From contig BQMJ01000034.1 in NCBI GenBank assembly GCA_025991245.1, positions 62,001 to 126,000 of the forward strand: 64,000 nucleotides of DNA. The letters are read 5' to 3'. Shown here one piece after another: positions 13,328 to 23,974 of this stretch; positions within the stretch are counted from its first letter, which is position 1; the number at the start of each line of letters is the position of its first letter. This DNA comes from Galdieria partita. Its lineage: Eukaryota; Rhodophyta; Bangiophyceae; Galdieriales; Galdieriaceae. The notes under the pieces are model-generated. The model did not search any database and was not told the DNA's origin. It worked only from the letters and a program-made list of their open reading frames with translations. The translations under genes were made by a program, and so were the position numbers.

Positions 13328-14954
13328 TTACCTGATATGACATGTCCTCATCATGCCCTTTTGTGAGTGTCCCAAAGACTTGTTGGAAGATTTGATTTTC
13401 GATTCTGGTGCTTCAAATACTCTCCAAAACCTTAATGTCTCATCACCTGCCCCAGAAACTACAGTTTGACCATCAGGACTCAACGACATATGCAAAACTC
13501 TCGAAGTATGTCCAGTCAGCTCTGCCATTTTCACCATCGACGGATATTTCCAAACAATAAGCTGGTTCTGAGAGAAACCGTGACTGCTTACAATCTCTTT
13601 GTCATGCCGATTCCAGATCAAAGCGCATACTTGACTTTTTGTGTCAATCGATTGCAAACAGGAACCTGTGGTAGTATTCCAAAACTTGATAGTTCTGTCT
13701 GCCGTTCCACCACCACTTGCAAGAAGATGACTTTGCCAAGGACACCAAGCGATAGCTTTTACAGCTGCGTGATGATGATCTAAACGATATTTGGGTTGAT
13801 TGCACTGAAAATGATCCCAAACCATTAACAGATTGTCATTTCCTCCAGAAGCCAATTGAGATCCATCGACATTCCACTTCAATCCACAAACCTATTCATC
13901 CTAAGACAATGCAATCAACTACCATTCAGCATCTTACTTCTTGTTCATGTCCTCTTAGTGTCTCAACATGATGCTGAGCAATCCGAACATCGTGATGATG
14001 AATAGTAGTATCTCTCGAACCACTAGAAAGAATGGGACCATTCCATGCAAGACAGCCTACTCTTGAAGAATGACTATGCATCTTTCGAACTTGTCTTCCT
14101 CTTTGAGTATCCCACAATTGTACCTTGAAAAAATAAGAATCGGTATTCAAAGGCTGTTCATTCTGCTTACATCTTTCATACTTGTTCCGACTGCCAAGTG
14201 ATGACCATCAGGAACCCAACTCACTGAACAAATCATCTCATCTTGAGATATATTACATAGTTCTTGAATGTCTCCACTGTTTGCATTCCATAAATACACA
14301 GATGAACCCAGAGCAACAGCCAAAATATTCTCATGACTCCAATCTAACAAATTGAGATAATAGTCATCCACTAACTCTGGAGCATCCAGAATACGATCAG
14401 GTGTTTGAGGAATATGACGTAAAATTCTCTTTCTCTGTTCCGATATTTGAGGCATATTTTGAGAATATAAAACCTTCAAGGAATTGATATATCCTTCTTG
14501 AGGTTTGGGGGCTTTTTGCTTAAATGTAAGGATTTTGCTTTGTGGACGTTCTTCATGACAAGAATGTTGTAAAAGTGAACTTGCCAAAGCACTTTGGTAG
14601 TGATGACAAGATGGCAAGTCTCTTCCACTTTTCCATTCAATGTTGTCCGTATGAGAATCTTGTAGACTCGAACCATTTTGGTTGTTTTCCTTTCCATAAG
14701 ATTCCTGTTGTAGATTAAGTCTAGAGACTTCAATATTCATAACATTACGATTAGGAATAAAACGGTCCCCCTGAGTTGTCCAATGATTCATATAAACCCT
14801 ATGAGTGCTAGATAAAACTTACTTGAGGTGTCTTATTCGGTGTCTTAGAAGTTCTATCCAGTTGGTCCTTTCGCTTTCTTTCCCATCTAGCGAGAGGAGC
14901 ACTTTCTAATGGTGCATCGAATCTATCAAAGTCTTCTAAGAAACAACTAGTCAT
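13328..14954 (-). CDS. CDC20: CDC20, APC/C activator
   Basis: Substrate receptor of the anaphase-promoting complex and spindle-checkpoint target. Exon 1 (14823-14954) ends in KTPNKTPQ and is joined over a 52-nt intron to an exon beginning GDRFIPNR, the C-box needed to bind the APC/C. A KEN sequence (YGKENNQ) follows. The conserved [20 protein letters not shown] leads into a seven-blade WD40 propeller with [66 protein letters not shown] and GDETLRFW. The protein ends CHIR, the Ile-Arg tail that docks on APC3. The spacing and GDRFIP context favour CDC20 over CDH1/FZR. Two further short introns lie near 13885-13935 and 14125-14170. Confidence 0.94.
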
Positions 14955-15031
14955 AGTAAACCCAATATAGTAACAAAAATGTCCGAATAGATAAAAAGTT
15001 AATTCAATGAATTCTGTAACGGTTTATTCGT

Positions 15032-16048
15032 TTAAAATTTCTTCCGCTTCAAATGATGTTTTGAGGATAATGTTGCTTTTCTCTTCAAAGACTTTTCTCT
15101 TTTTTCCTTTTGAAGTTGCCAAACTTTGGACCAATATTCCTTTTCTTTATCCCCTTGTAATACCCAAAGTACTGGAAACTTTTCTCCCAAGTTCGGTTCT
15201 CGTTCTTGTAAGCAACGTACAGCTTCCTTTGCACTATTAGGTTGAGAGAAACGAATATAACCAGTAGACTGACCATAAGAAAAGTCAATCCAAGAAATTT
15301 CACCAAAAGAAGAAAATACTTGTTTGATTTCTTCTCGAGTTACACTCTCTCCTATATTTTCCAGTCCAAGAATAAGACCTTGCTGAAAGATATGTTCTTG
15401 TCGTTCAGAAGTTTCGTTTTCTTTCTCAGAGGATTCCACTTTACTTTCAGTAGAATGATAGGGTTTGGACTGCTGCTCTTGCTTCTTTTGTTTAAAGTAC
15501 GCATCTTTGCTAAGAATTTCCAGTTCCAAACCAGACTTGTCCTTCAAAAACTCTTCTTCTGCTGCTCTTTGTGCTTCCTCTTCAGTTTCAAACTCAATAA
15601 AAGCAGAGCCCTTGAATTTCTTAGTATCTGGATATCTTCGAAAACGAACTGAACGAACAACTCCATATGGAGAAAACAACTCCACTACACTTTCAAGTTC
15701 TGGCTCCTCTTGTTTAGGAAAGCCTTTGACATAAATAGTTTTGTGCTTGTTACTTAGGGAAGCAGGTAACGGAGATTTTCTTCTTAGTTTGGTTTTAGTT
15801 TCGTTGAGTTCCAAAAGATTCGAGTTTTCGAGAGCTATTCTAATAAGTGAGATATCAGTAGTAAGTGACTTTAAACGTTTAAAGCTTGCAATAATATCCA
15901 AGTCGACGTAGCCATCTCCTGATTCTCCTGTTTTCGAGCGCAAAAACTTGTCTCTTGGAAGGTTTGAATCGGAAAAATAAAATTCTACTTGATTTCTTAT
16001 CTTGTCTTCCAACGAAGCCTCTTTAGGAACTGCTGCAATAGCCGTCAT
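15032..16048 (-). CDS. La-related RNA chaperone (La/SSB homologue)
   Basis: Binds the 3' UUU-OH of RNA polymerase III transcripts and helps small-RNA folding. It is a single exon of 338 residues. The N-terminal La motif (QVEFYFSDSNLPRDKFL, GYVDLDIIASFKRLKSL) is followed by RRM1 (KTIYVKGFP, KGSAFIEFE), a charged linker, a second RRM-like domain (GLILGLENIG, GYIRFSQPNSAKEAV) and a basic C-terminus with two KRK clusters that suits nuclear localisation. The two-RRM layout is that of genuine La rather than LARP1/4. The start is the first ATG (MTAIAAVPKE). Confidence 0.93.
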   Translation of the reverse strand: MTAIAAVPKEASLEDKIRNQVEFYFSDSNLPRDKFLRSKTGESGDGYVDLDIIASFKRLKSLTTDISLIRIALENSNLLELNETKTKLRRKSPLPASLSNKHKTIYVKGFPKQEEPELESVVELFSPYGVVRSVRFRRYPDTKKFKGSAFIEFETEEEAQRAAEEEFLKDKSGLELEILSKDAYFKQKKQEQQSKPYHSTESKVESSEKENETSERQEHIFQQGLILGLENIGESVTREEIKQVFSSFGEISWIDFSYGQSTGYIRFSQPNSAKEAVRCLQEREPNLGEKFPVLWVLQGDKEKEYWSKVWQLQKEKREKSLKRKATLSSKHHLKRKKF

Positions 16049-16147
16049 TGTTTACAAACCAAAATAAAATGATCGCCCATAACAAATTCGATTGATGAGA
16101 AAATTCATGAAGTGGTTGAGCGTTGTGCGGCACTTCGAATTTCTATA

Positions 16148-17359
16148 ATGTCTTGCCAAAAGTAAGTGTTGTGTGCTGTTCAATTTGGTTTAGAAAAGAT
16201 TCGTATTTGATTATTACTTTCAAGAGTGACCGCGTTTGGATTCTCCACAAGCACCTTTTGGCAATCTATTCAGAAGCGATATTTCATTGCAGTAGTACGT
16301 CGCCTGCATCAACTCGGTTTTAGTCGTTGTCAACATCTTCCCATCTTTAGAAGTATTATGACTTCAGGAATCTCGAATATTTCAAGGAGCTCACCTTGCA
16401 TCTTGCTGACCAATGATGATGGTGTCAACAGTCCTGGTATACTACTATTAGCAAAAAGGTTTGTATCTTGGGGATGTGAAGTAATTGTTGTTGCGCCAGA
16501 TACGAATCAAAGTGCATGTAGTCATCGCTTAACTATGTCGAGTGATTTACGGTTGAAGGAACTGCGAAGCCTTGGCGAAAACATCTATAGTGTCAGTGGA
16601 TCTCCAGCAGACTGCGTTTCTGTGGCTTTGGATCCCAACGGTGTATTTTATCATAAAAACTTAGTGCCAACGATAGCTATAAGCGGTATCAATTTGGGTC
16701 CTAACACTAGTCATGATGTGTTGCATAGTGGAACTTTTGCTGGAGCGAGACATGCTGCTTTTTATGGTGTTCCTTCTGTAGCAACCAGTTTGGCCTCCAA
16801 TGACATGAGAGAAGAAAATATTTTGACTGCTGTCGAAGCAACGTTTCAACTTTGTTCCAAGTTGTTGACATTTTTACCTCGACGTCCAAATAATTTTCAA
16901 CGACCTCGTGCTACATTTGTCCGGAGACATGTAGAAGAGAGTCTAACTGAAGATCGATGTTTTGATATCCTGCTGCAATGCTTTCAGGCAGGAGACTTGT
17001 TATTGAACTTGAATGTACCTTCCAGATGGAATGGAAAGTTTCTTTCAACCAGTTTAGGAGGTGTGTTCTATCGAGATGTATTGCAACGGGTTTCAGGAAA
17101 AGAAGAGAATTCGGATATGAAAGAAGATGAGTTGTTTCGTCTCGTTGTTCACGGAGGAATCGAGTTTGTACAAGACGAACGACTGACTGACATTGAAGCT
17201 CTTCAACGAAAGTTTGCTAGTATAACCTGTTTATCTACTTGGCCAGAGACACACCCGTTTGAGATACCTTGTTGTGTTTTGAAGTACGCGTTACATTCAG
17301 CAAAGAGTGGCTTCCCAACCTGGGTTGAAAGAGGATCAGAATTCCAAAGTCAACTATAG
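16148..17359 (+). CDS. SurE-type 5'/3'-nucleotidase with organelle presequence
   Basis: Metal-dependent phosphatase acting on nucleoside monophosphates. The catalytic start of the domain, CILLTNDDGVNSPGI, is present, with SGSPADCVSVAL and AISGINLGPN. I join a 14-nt first exon (16148-16161, MSCQ plus two bases of the next codon) over a 63-nt intron to 16225-17359. This adds about 50 residues rich in Arg, Ser, Phe and Gln with no acidic residue, a good mitochondrial or plastid presequence (QSIQKRYFIAVVRRLHQLGF). If the first exon is wrong, translation would begin at the ATG at 16358. Insertions of about 30 residues in the second half are not typical of bacterial SurE. Function in algae is not established. 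Confidence 0.85.
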
Positions 17360-17462
17360 TGTTTGTCAATCTTTATGTGCAAGTCCTCTAAACAAGCAGT
17401 AAATCTTGTCAAAGAATTGCGACATTTCCCATTTGATCTTTGGTGCGCGCCTTTTCCTTGCT

Positions 17463-20400
17463 ATGACTCGAAAACGACCAAATGGTATCGAAATAGGTTC
17501 TGTTATCCATCCAACAAGCACCGAAAATCCAAAGAAACGCAAAAAAAAGACAGAAAATGGAGTCTCAAGCGTTGGTAATTACGAACTCAGCGTTGAAAAC
17601 TTAACCCAAAATGGGTCGTCTACGAGTGATGATAGGGTTGCTCATACAGTTCCACGAGATTCCGTTGAAGATAGAACATACGATACATGGAACGATACGG
17701 AAACGTTCGAAGACTTGAATAAAGAATTCACAGAGAGAAACCAAGGTCGTGCAAGTGCAGGTATCATTGAAAAGGTATTCTTGATGAACTTTATGTGTCA
17801 CCGAAGCTTCGAAGTCATATTGGGTCCCAACGTGAATATATTACAAGGGCCCAACGGTAGTGGTAAGAGTGCTGTGATAGCAGCTATTCAGGTTGCCCTA
17901 GGGAGTAAGGCCTTGTCTACAGAGCGTGGTCACTCTTTGTCCGATTTGGTTCTTCAAGGTGCAGATTATGCTCTGATAAGACTTCGTATCAAGAATAAGT
18001 CTCCATGGCATCAACAACAAGTATATGACAATCGATATCGTCCCGAACTCTTTAAAGATGCCATTATTATTCAACGGAAAATTTTCCGAAGTGGAAGCAG
18101 CGAGTGGAGTTTATTTGACTCTGAAAACAAAAAGGTAGAAAGTCTCAATGTCCGACAAGAAGTGGAGAAGATCATTCGTCATTTTAATATCCATGTCGAG
18201 AATCCAGCGACTATTGTTCCACAACAAAAATGGAAGGAACTTTTGCAACTGAAGAAAGGTGAAGATCTCTATGGATTTTTTTTGGAAGCAACAGGACTCC
18301 AAAATTATGAACGCAATTTGATAGAGTCTGAAAGTAAAAGGGCGCAATCGGAAGTTTCAATACAGCAAAAGCTAGAAATGGTGCCTTCATTGGAAAGGAA
18401 GGTGGAATTTTTAGAACAAGAAAGAGGCGCCATACAAAATTTAGAACAGTTCAAATTAGATTTGAATGATTTGGAAAAGGAATATGCTTGGAGACTTGTA
18501 TCACAGGTGGAGGAACATATATATAATATGAAGCAAGAACGTGATAGGAAAGAGAAAGATATGGAGGCGAAAGAAGACGAAATGAAGGAACTGGATATTC
18601 AGATAAATTCTTTGAAAGAGAAAGTTCAGCAGAAGGAACTTTTGATAAATGAAGTGTTCGAAGAAATGGAAAGAATTCGTGAGCAACGAAACACAATAGA
18701 TGCTGCTCAAAGTCAGAAACAAACTTCAAAAGATAAATACGAGGCTGAATTAGATGCTTTGAAAGTTGCATTACAGAAAATGAAGGACTCCATCAATGAA
18801 TTAAACGAAAGACGCCGTCAACTAAATGAATACAACTCTTCAGAATTACAAAAGACTGTTTCAATCGATAATGAAATCAACTGCTTAGTTCGTGAGAGAG
18901 ATTCGCTGAATGAGGATTACGAAAGTACTTGTAAATCTATTGAGAGAAAGACAGAAAATTTGAAAGAATTAGAAGATGAACTTGAGAAAATGAATCATTT
19001 TATCCAAAATCTCCAGCACGAAGCTTCAAAGGCTCAAGAAGCCATTGCAAAGTGGCAGAGAGCCTCCAGAGGAAATATTTGCGAACGTTTCGGAGTTGAT
19101 GAAACATTCAAGCAGAATATCGATCGTTTTGTTGCTGCTGGAAAGTTCCATCAACCTCCAATAGGTCCTATAGGGTCCTATATTAAAGTGAAAAATGTAA
19201 AGTGGGCTCGAGCCATTCAAGAATGTATTGGTAGGAATACTCTTGGTAAGTTTATTGTTTCCGATCATTACGACCGGAGATTACTGGCAAGTCTTGGGGG
19301 AAATGTTTCGGTGGTTGTCATGAATTTCAATCATGACCGTTACTCTCTGCGAAATTCAGAGCTGCATTGTTATCGAACAATGATTGATGAATTACTTGTT
19401 ACTAATCCTCTGGTGTATAATACTTTGCTTGATTTGTGTGAGTTGGATATGAATCTGTTGTTTGATACGTTGCATGAATGCAATGTTGTTGCTCAACAGA
19501 AACTACCCAATGTCAAGGGTTGTTGGACAGTTGAAGGGAAAAGAGTTTTCATGCGGAATGGAGGCCTTTTCCATAGAGGTTATCTTTCCAATGATCCCAT
19601 ACTTCTTACGGAAGACTTTGAACAAGCTGAGAAGGATGCAGCTACGAAATATTCGAACTTGAAGAAGCAGATGCAATCAAACATTGCTCGAGCAAAGGAA
19701 ATACAAAAAACACAGCGAACTTACAGGGACGATATAGATCGTGCCACGGAACGACGGAGACATACTCTCGAACAGAAGAGGAATGTTGAAAGCAAAATAG
19801 CTGAGAAGCAACAGGAACGTGAGGATCTTGAAACTATGAAAGACAATGATACACTGGCAGAGCGACTTGCAAACTTAATGGCAGAAAAAGAAGAGAAGGA
19901 ACAAAAAGTTTTCGAGATCAAAGACATGCTAAATCAAGTAAACGAGGAACTTGAAACTCTAGTGGAGCAAAAGGAGAAGCTGAAGAATGAAGTGGCCACA
20001 TTGACTACGAAATATGACAGTATTTATAAGTTTATACAGGAAAAGAAGGAAGAATGTGAGTTACTGTATAAACACAAATCCAAACTGCAAAGAGAAGTTG
20101 AGCAGCATCATTCCCAAATGAATAAGATTACATCCGAAATTGAAACTTTAGAAGATGAACTGCAAACGAAACGTAATGAGGCACATGAAAAATACGGTTC
20201 TCCTCTGAGAAAATGGAAACATTCATCGCTAGAGGCTGTAGAAAACGCCATTACTAATTTGACAGAACAAATTAACGTGATGAATGAAAGATCTCCTGGT
20301 AGGACTGTGGTCCAAATAGTTCAAGAGTTGAATGAATGTAAGACGAAATTAGAAAAAACCAATAGACAACTCTCTCATTTGCGCTCTGTGGTAAAGCGTA

Positions 20401-20984
20401 TATCTGATAATATAGAAAACTGGAAAAAGTCATATAGCAAAATGCATAAAAGAGTGGAAAAAACTATCCAGTTATATTTTGCTCTCTTTATGAGTCATCG
20501 AGGTCATAAAGGAGAATTATATATCGACCGAAAGAGAAGATCTGTTTCTATCAAAGTTTCTGTAGCTTCTCAACGTAAGAGTAATGGTACATATATCTTA
20601 ACAGAAGACCTCAAATCCTTATCTGGAGGAGAAAGATCGTATACCACATTATCTTTTATGTTAGCTTTAGGTGAAGCATTACAAGTGCCGTTTCGAATAT
20701 TTGATGAGTTCGATGTATTCATGGATGAAGGAAATCGTCACACTGCGTACCAAATCATATTTGATGAAGCCAAGTCACAGAGGAATAGACAGTTTATTTT
20801 TTTAACTCCATTGCATCTTCCTTCAGTTATTTGTAATGGCAATGACTTGAGATTCATAACCCTACAGCCTCCGAGTAAGTTGCTGAAAGCCATCTTTTTT
20901 CTTAATGAACATTTCATGTCTCTAGGTCGAAACAGATGGATGAATATTCAACAACAGGTTTTGGATGAAAATGAATATTCTTAA
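17463..20984 (+). CDS. SMC6: SMC6, structural maintenance of chromosomes
   Basis: ATPase arm of the SMC5/6 complex, used in homologous recombination and replication-fork repair. It is one exon of 1173 residues from the first ATG. The Walker A region QGPNGSGKSAVIAAIQVALG follows IIEKVFLMNFMCHRSFE, a spacing typical of SMC6; STERGHSLSDLVLQGAD is also an SMC6 form. Two long coiled coils flank a hinge (PIGSYIKVKNVKWARAIQ, FIVSDHYDR). The C-terminal head has the signature LKSLSGGERSYTTLSFMLAL and the D-box region FRIFDEFDVFMDEGNRHTA, where FDEFDVFMD rather than DEAD-like sequence marks SMC6. A partner of this complex, NSE1, is encoded at 54473-55184. Confidence 0.95.
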   Translation: MTRKRPNGIEIGSVIHPTSTENPKKRKKKTENGVSSVGNYELSVENLTQNGSSTSDDRVAHTVPRDSVEDRTYDTWNDTETFEDLNKEFTERNQGRASAGIIEKVFLMNFMCHRSFEVILGPNVNILQGPNGSGKSAVIAAIQVALGSKALSTERGHSLSDLVLQGADYALIRLRIKNKSPWHQQQVYDNRYRPELFKDAIIIQRKIFRSGSSEWSLFDSENKKVESLNVRQEVEKIIRHFNIHVENPATIVPQQKWKELLQLKKGEDLYGFFLEATGLQNYERNLIESESKRAQSEVSIQQKLEMVPSLERKVEFLEQERGAIQNLEQFKLDLNDLEKEYAWRLVSQVEEHIYNMKQERDRKEKDMEAKEDEMKELDIQINSLKEKVQQKELLINEVFEEMERIREQRNTIDAAQSQKQTSKDKYEAELDALKVALQKMKDSINELNERRRQLNEYNSSELQKTVSIDNEINCLVRERDSLNEDYESTCKSIERKTENLKELEDELEKMNHFIQNLQHEASKAQEAIAKWQRASRGNICERFGVDETFKQNIDRFVAAGKFHQPPIGPIGSYIKVKNVKWARAIQECIGRNTLGKFIVSDHYDRRLLASLGGNVSVVVMNFNHDRYSLRNSELHCYRTMIDELLVTNPLVYNTLLDLCELDMNLLFDTLHECNVVAQQKLPNVKGCWTVEGKRVFMRNGGLFHRGYLSNDPILLTEDFEQAEKDAATKYSNLKKQMQSNIARAKEIQKTQRTYRDDIDRATERRRHTLEQKRNVESKIAEKQQEREDLETMKDNDTLAERLANLMAEKEEKEQKVFEIKDMLNQVNEELETLVEQKEKLKNEVATLTTKYDSIYKFIQEKKEECELLYKHKSKLQREVEQHHSQMNKITSEIETLEDELQTKRNEAHEKYGSPLRKWKHSSLEAVENAITNLTEQINVMNERSPGRTVVQIVQELNECKTKLEKTNRQLSHLRSVVKRISDNIENWKKSYSKMHKRVEKTIQLYFALFMSHRGHKGELYIDRKRRSVSIKVSVASQRKSNGTYILTEDLKSLSGGERSYTTLSFMLALGEALQVPFRIFDEFDVFMDEGNRHTAYQIIFDEAKSQRNRQFIFLTPLHLPSVICNGNDLRFITLQPPSKLLKAIFFLNEHFMSLGRNRWMNIQQQVLDENEYS

Positions 20985-21352
20985 AACTATGTGACACAAT
21001 GGTGTTCTCTTTTGTTGAAGATATTCAGAATGATTTTCGAAAGAATGACAATGTACAGATAAACTTGAAAAAGCAACCAAGTTGAGAAGTCATTCACATT
21101 TATGGAGATTGTAGAAAGTAGTTGGTTTATCCCTTCATCAGGACTGTGATAGAGAAAGCGGATAGTATTGAAATCACATGAATATTTGGAATAGAAGGCA
21201 ACATGATCAGATAACAAACAAATTTGAAGATGACAATATGTTATACTAACAGAATAACAAGTCAGAACGGCGCACAAGAAAGACCGCAGTTATTTCAAAC
21301 TTTATTGAATAATATTTTTCTTCATGTTGGCAGGTTATTCATATAACAATAT
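20985..21352. other. Convergent intergenic stretch, no gene seen
   Basis: This 368-base AT-rich gap lies between the 3' ends of SMC6 and the peroxiredoxin gene. A 96-codon minus-strand frame is present but has no family resemblance and was not called. Confidence 0.5.
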
Positions 21353-22162
21353 TCAATTATCTGATGATAGTTGTATTGTTTCCAAGGCCCTTTTTGCCTC
21401 CATCACGTGATTGGCAAACTTGACTTGACTTGAATAGATGTGACGAATAATACCGTTGGAGTCAATGATGTAAGTGCATCGACCCGGCAGAATGAACATA
21501 GTGTTTGGCACTCCATAAAGCTTACGTACGTTTCCACCTCGGTCAGAAAGCAAAGGGAAGCTCAAATGATTCTTCTTGGCAAATGATTGATGACATTCCA
21601 CCGTATCTGAACTGATACCAAATACTATAAATTTGAGTCAACATATATTTAGAGAACAGGAATCATGAAGTATTACTTTTTGCATTCTGCTCATCAAAAT
21701 AGGACATACTGTCTCGAAAGAAACAAACTTGTCTAGTACAACAATAAATCTAAGACTTTGAGCATATCTCCAGTTCTATATGAAAAAGTTAATGTTACCT
21801 TATCCTATGTATAATATTAGTGTTCTTGAAACAATACAATAAAAATGGAAACACCTTAGGATAGAAGAAAAGGACCAAGGAACACTTTCCAATGAATTCA
21901 CCGATTTCTATTATATTACCATCTTGGTCCCGTAACTGAAAGTTTGGAGCTTTTTCTCCTACTTGCAACTACATTTGATGTGTTAAAGTGTTCGTTTCTA
22001 TACCATTGAGAGACTTACTTTAGGCATGCCAAATGTCTCTTGAAAATATTCTTCACCGCGTGGAAGCTGGCATACAGCAAAATGGACTGTAGTAATTATG
22101 ACGTGTCTTTCTAGCAAGAAATAGCTTCTGCGTTCGTGGGAAGAAAATCGGACAAGGGACAT
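21353..22162 (-). CDS. Peroxiredoxin Q-like protein with a 6-nt micro-exon
   Basis: Thiol peroxidase of the BCP/PrxQ class. Exons are 22019-22162, 21855-21968, 21799-21804, 21677-21749 and 21353-21624. Exon 1 encodes a basic, hydroxylated presequence, so plastid or mitochondrion is likely. The core reads VGEKAPNFQLRDQDGN, then LVLFFYPK, then QVCFFRDSMSYF, FGISSDTVECHQSF and FPLLSDRGGNVRKLYGV. A hexanucleotide exon GATAAG, flanked by introns of 50 and 49 nt, makes the peroxidatic loop the expected length: YPKDKIYCCT against the usual YPKDDTPGCT. The conserved Thr of PxxxTxxC is then Ile, while the peroxidatic Cys and the resolving-type Cys five residues later (CTRQVC) remain. Activity is therefore uncertain. 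Confidence 0.8.
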
Positions 22163-22522
22163 TATTTCTTCTCTATAGGATGCAAATTTGATATTGTTTT
22201 TTTTACATATTTTTCAAGCAACTACAAGTCATTTTTTAGTAGTTACGTTGAACATTTGGAGCAGCCATGTCAAATAGATAGATAGATGATAGGAAAATTT
22301 GAATTATACTACGTTTTATACTTTAACAAAATTTTAACCAGTCTTGTTCCATCTAATACCGGCAACTGCTTTCATCCTGTAACTGAGACAAAGGGATTCA
22401 TTCCTACTTGACGTATTTAGAGAAGAATTCGTTGTCCTCCTCTTATGCTATAACAATCCGATCAATGAGTCCTCCTTATACACCCGCCATTCTTAAATCT
22501 TTCGACTTCAAATATTTTGACT
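22163..22522. promoter_or_regulatory. Divergent region between peroxiredoxin and GINS1
   Basis: This 360-base AT-rich gap separates two divergent start codons, so both promoters should lie here. I see no clear motif beyond T-rich tracts near 22190-22215. Confidence 0.4.
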
Positions 22523-23251
22523 ATGTACGGAGATCACGCAACAGCGCTCGTTCATCACCTGTACAAGAGCTCTACTTTACCTCCTTACAATGTAGGTCAT
22601 AGATACAATTTTTAAAAAATACCTACACAGTCCTCTCCTATTCCTGATAGGAAGACTTGGTTCGTCAAGTCGTGCAAGAAATAAACGAACTCTACATTCG
22701 TTTGGTTCAACTGCTAGAAAGTGTTAACAACGACCTTGCTGACCCAAAGATTGGAGGAACAGCAATCTTCTTTCATCGTGTCATTCTTCGGAACAAGCGT
22801 TGTGTTCTTGCCTACTTGTAAGGAATCCCAACTGTGAAACAAACTGTATAAACTAAGCTTTGTTTTTCTTAGACTGGAAAGATTTTATCGACTACGCGAC
22901 AGTGGAAATCTTTCTTCAGTTGATCAACTGGATGAACATACTAGTGCCTCTGAAAAGCAGTTGCTCGCAGATTATGAACAACTTGTAGCCACATATAGTG
23001 ACAACGTGCAAATAGATGTTTCTTCGGTAAGTTTATTGCCTGTTTTGATACAGAAACACAATTCCTAAAGTATTATCGAGTCTTTGTATCCACCTCAAGC
23101 GTTATTTTTACAAGTCAAGGTGGCAAAAGATTGTGGAACTATTATGACAGAAAATGGTCCTGTGCATTTAAGAAAAGATACTTTGCATTATATGAAAAGA
23201 ACAGATATTGAGTTGCTGATTCAACAGGGTTATCTTTTACCTATTTCATGA
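22523..23251 (+). CDS. PSF1: GINS complex subunit 1 (PSF1)
   Basis: Subunit of the CMG replicative helicase (CDC45-MCM-GINS). Four exons (22523-22591, 22651-22817, 22873-23026, 23081-23251) give about 187 residues. The helical A domain opens MYGDHATALVHHLY and contains the signature FHRVILRNKRCVLAYLLERF, matching the RNKRCLLAYL block of PSF1. The C-terminal B domain reads LYPPQALFLQVKVAKDCG and ends with the short basic and Gln-rich segment IELLIQQGYLLPIS, as in other PSF1 proteins. Exon 4 needs the acceptor ATCGAG at 23080, which gives a 54-nt intron and keeps the frame. The neighbours are not functionally related. Confidence 0.92.
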
Positions 23252-23312
23252 TGCACATCTTTGCTTCAATATGAATGAAAACCCCTTTATTCACAAATAG
23301 GAAAATGACTTT

Positions 23313-23901
23313 TTATGTTTGGTTCTTAGTCCATTTTTCCTTTATTCTTTTCAACACATCCGCGTTGCTAGGTCCAGGTACCCATTGATGCGTTTCAAAG
23401 TCGTAAATGACGTTAGGCCTTACTCCTGTACCTTCACAACGTTCACAAGTGGTGTACTTTTCTCCATTACATTGAGTGCAGAGAATATTATCTTCTTCTT
23501 CAGGACCTATTCGTACATTTCCTCTTCCAAAACAGTATAGGCACTTTACTTTTCCTCTCCCTAAACAAATAAGACACTTGTTTCCCTGTTCGACTATGAA
23601 TAAAAGTTGGTTGCAACTCTATTATTGTACTTACGGGTTCTTCATAAATATTCCAACTAGGATGAAGTTCAGAAGCAGGATTGATATCATTTTCAGCTGA
23701 TGAGTCGCTATTGTTATTCTCCTCTTTATTTTCACTCGAATCTGACTGTTGTAAGACAGTGGTAAACAGAATGGTATCTTTCAATCGAAATGGGTTTCTT
23801 CTATTTATCAAAGCAAGTTTGGTCACTTTTTTGCTCCGAAACTGTAACCTTTGTTTCTGGGTACAATTCCAACAACTACCAATGAATACTAGTTTAGCCA
23901 T
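23313..23901 (-). CDS. DnaJ-type CxxCxGxG zinc protein, probably plastid
   Basis: The C-terminal exon has the repeated zinc-binding signature of DnaJ-type Cys-rich domains without any J domain: CLICLGRG, CLYCFGRG, CTQCNGEK and CERCEGTG. Plant proteins of this build (BSD2, LQY1, PSA2-like) are plastid chaperones or thiol-disulfide proteins for photosystem and Rubisco assembly. The N-terminus from the ATG at 23901 is basic and Ser/Thr rich for about 50 residues, followed by a Ser/Asn/Glu-rich linker, which fits a transit peptide. One short intron, donor GTAAGTAC, separates the two parts. It is divergent from the sphingomyelinase-like gene, with 73 bases between start codons. The precise orthologue is not resolved. 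Confidence 0.8.
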
Positions 23902-23974
23902 CAAAGTAGCACAAGCAGTGAGGTCTTCAATCCAAATGTGAATCAACGAAAGGAGGAGTGGAGAAGAGGTTTGT

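Noticed and set aside
15242-15652. 136-codon plus-strand frame antisense to La
   Set aside because: Phe/Leu-rich translation typical of the complement of a Lys/Glu-rich coding region.
18111-18771. Minus-strand frames inside SMC6
   Set aside because: Shadows of the coiled-coil coding sequence; no independent evidence.
20987-21277. 96-codon minus-strand frame between SMC6 and the peroxiredoxin
   Set aside because: No ordered family motif and no supporting splice pattern; left as intergenic.
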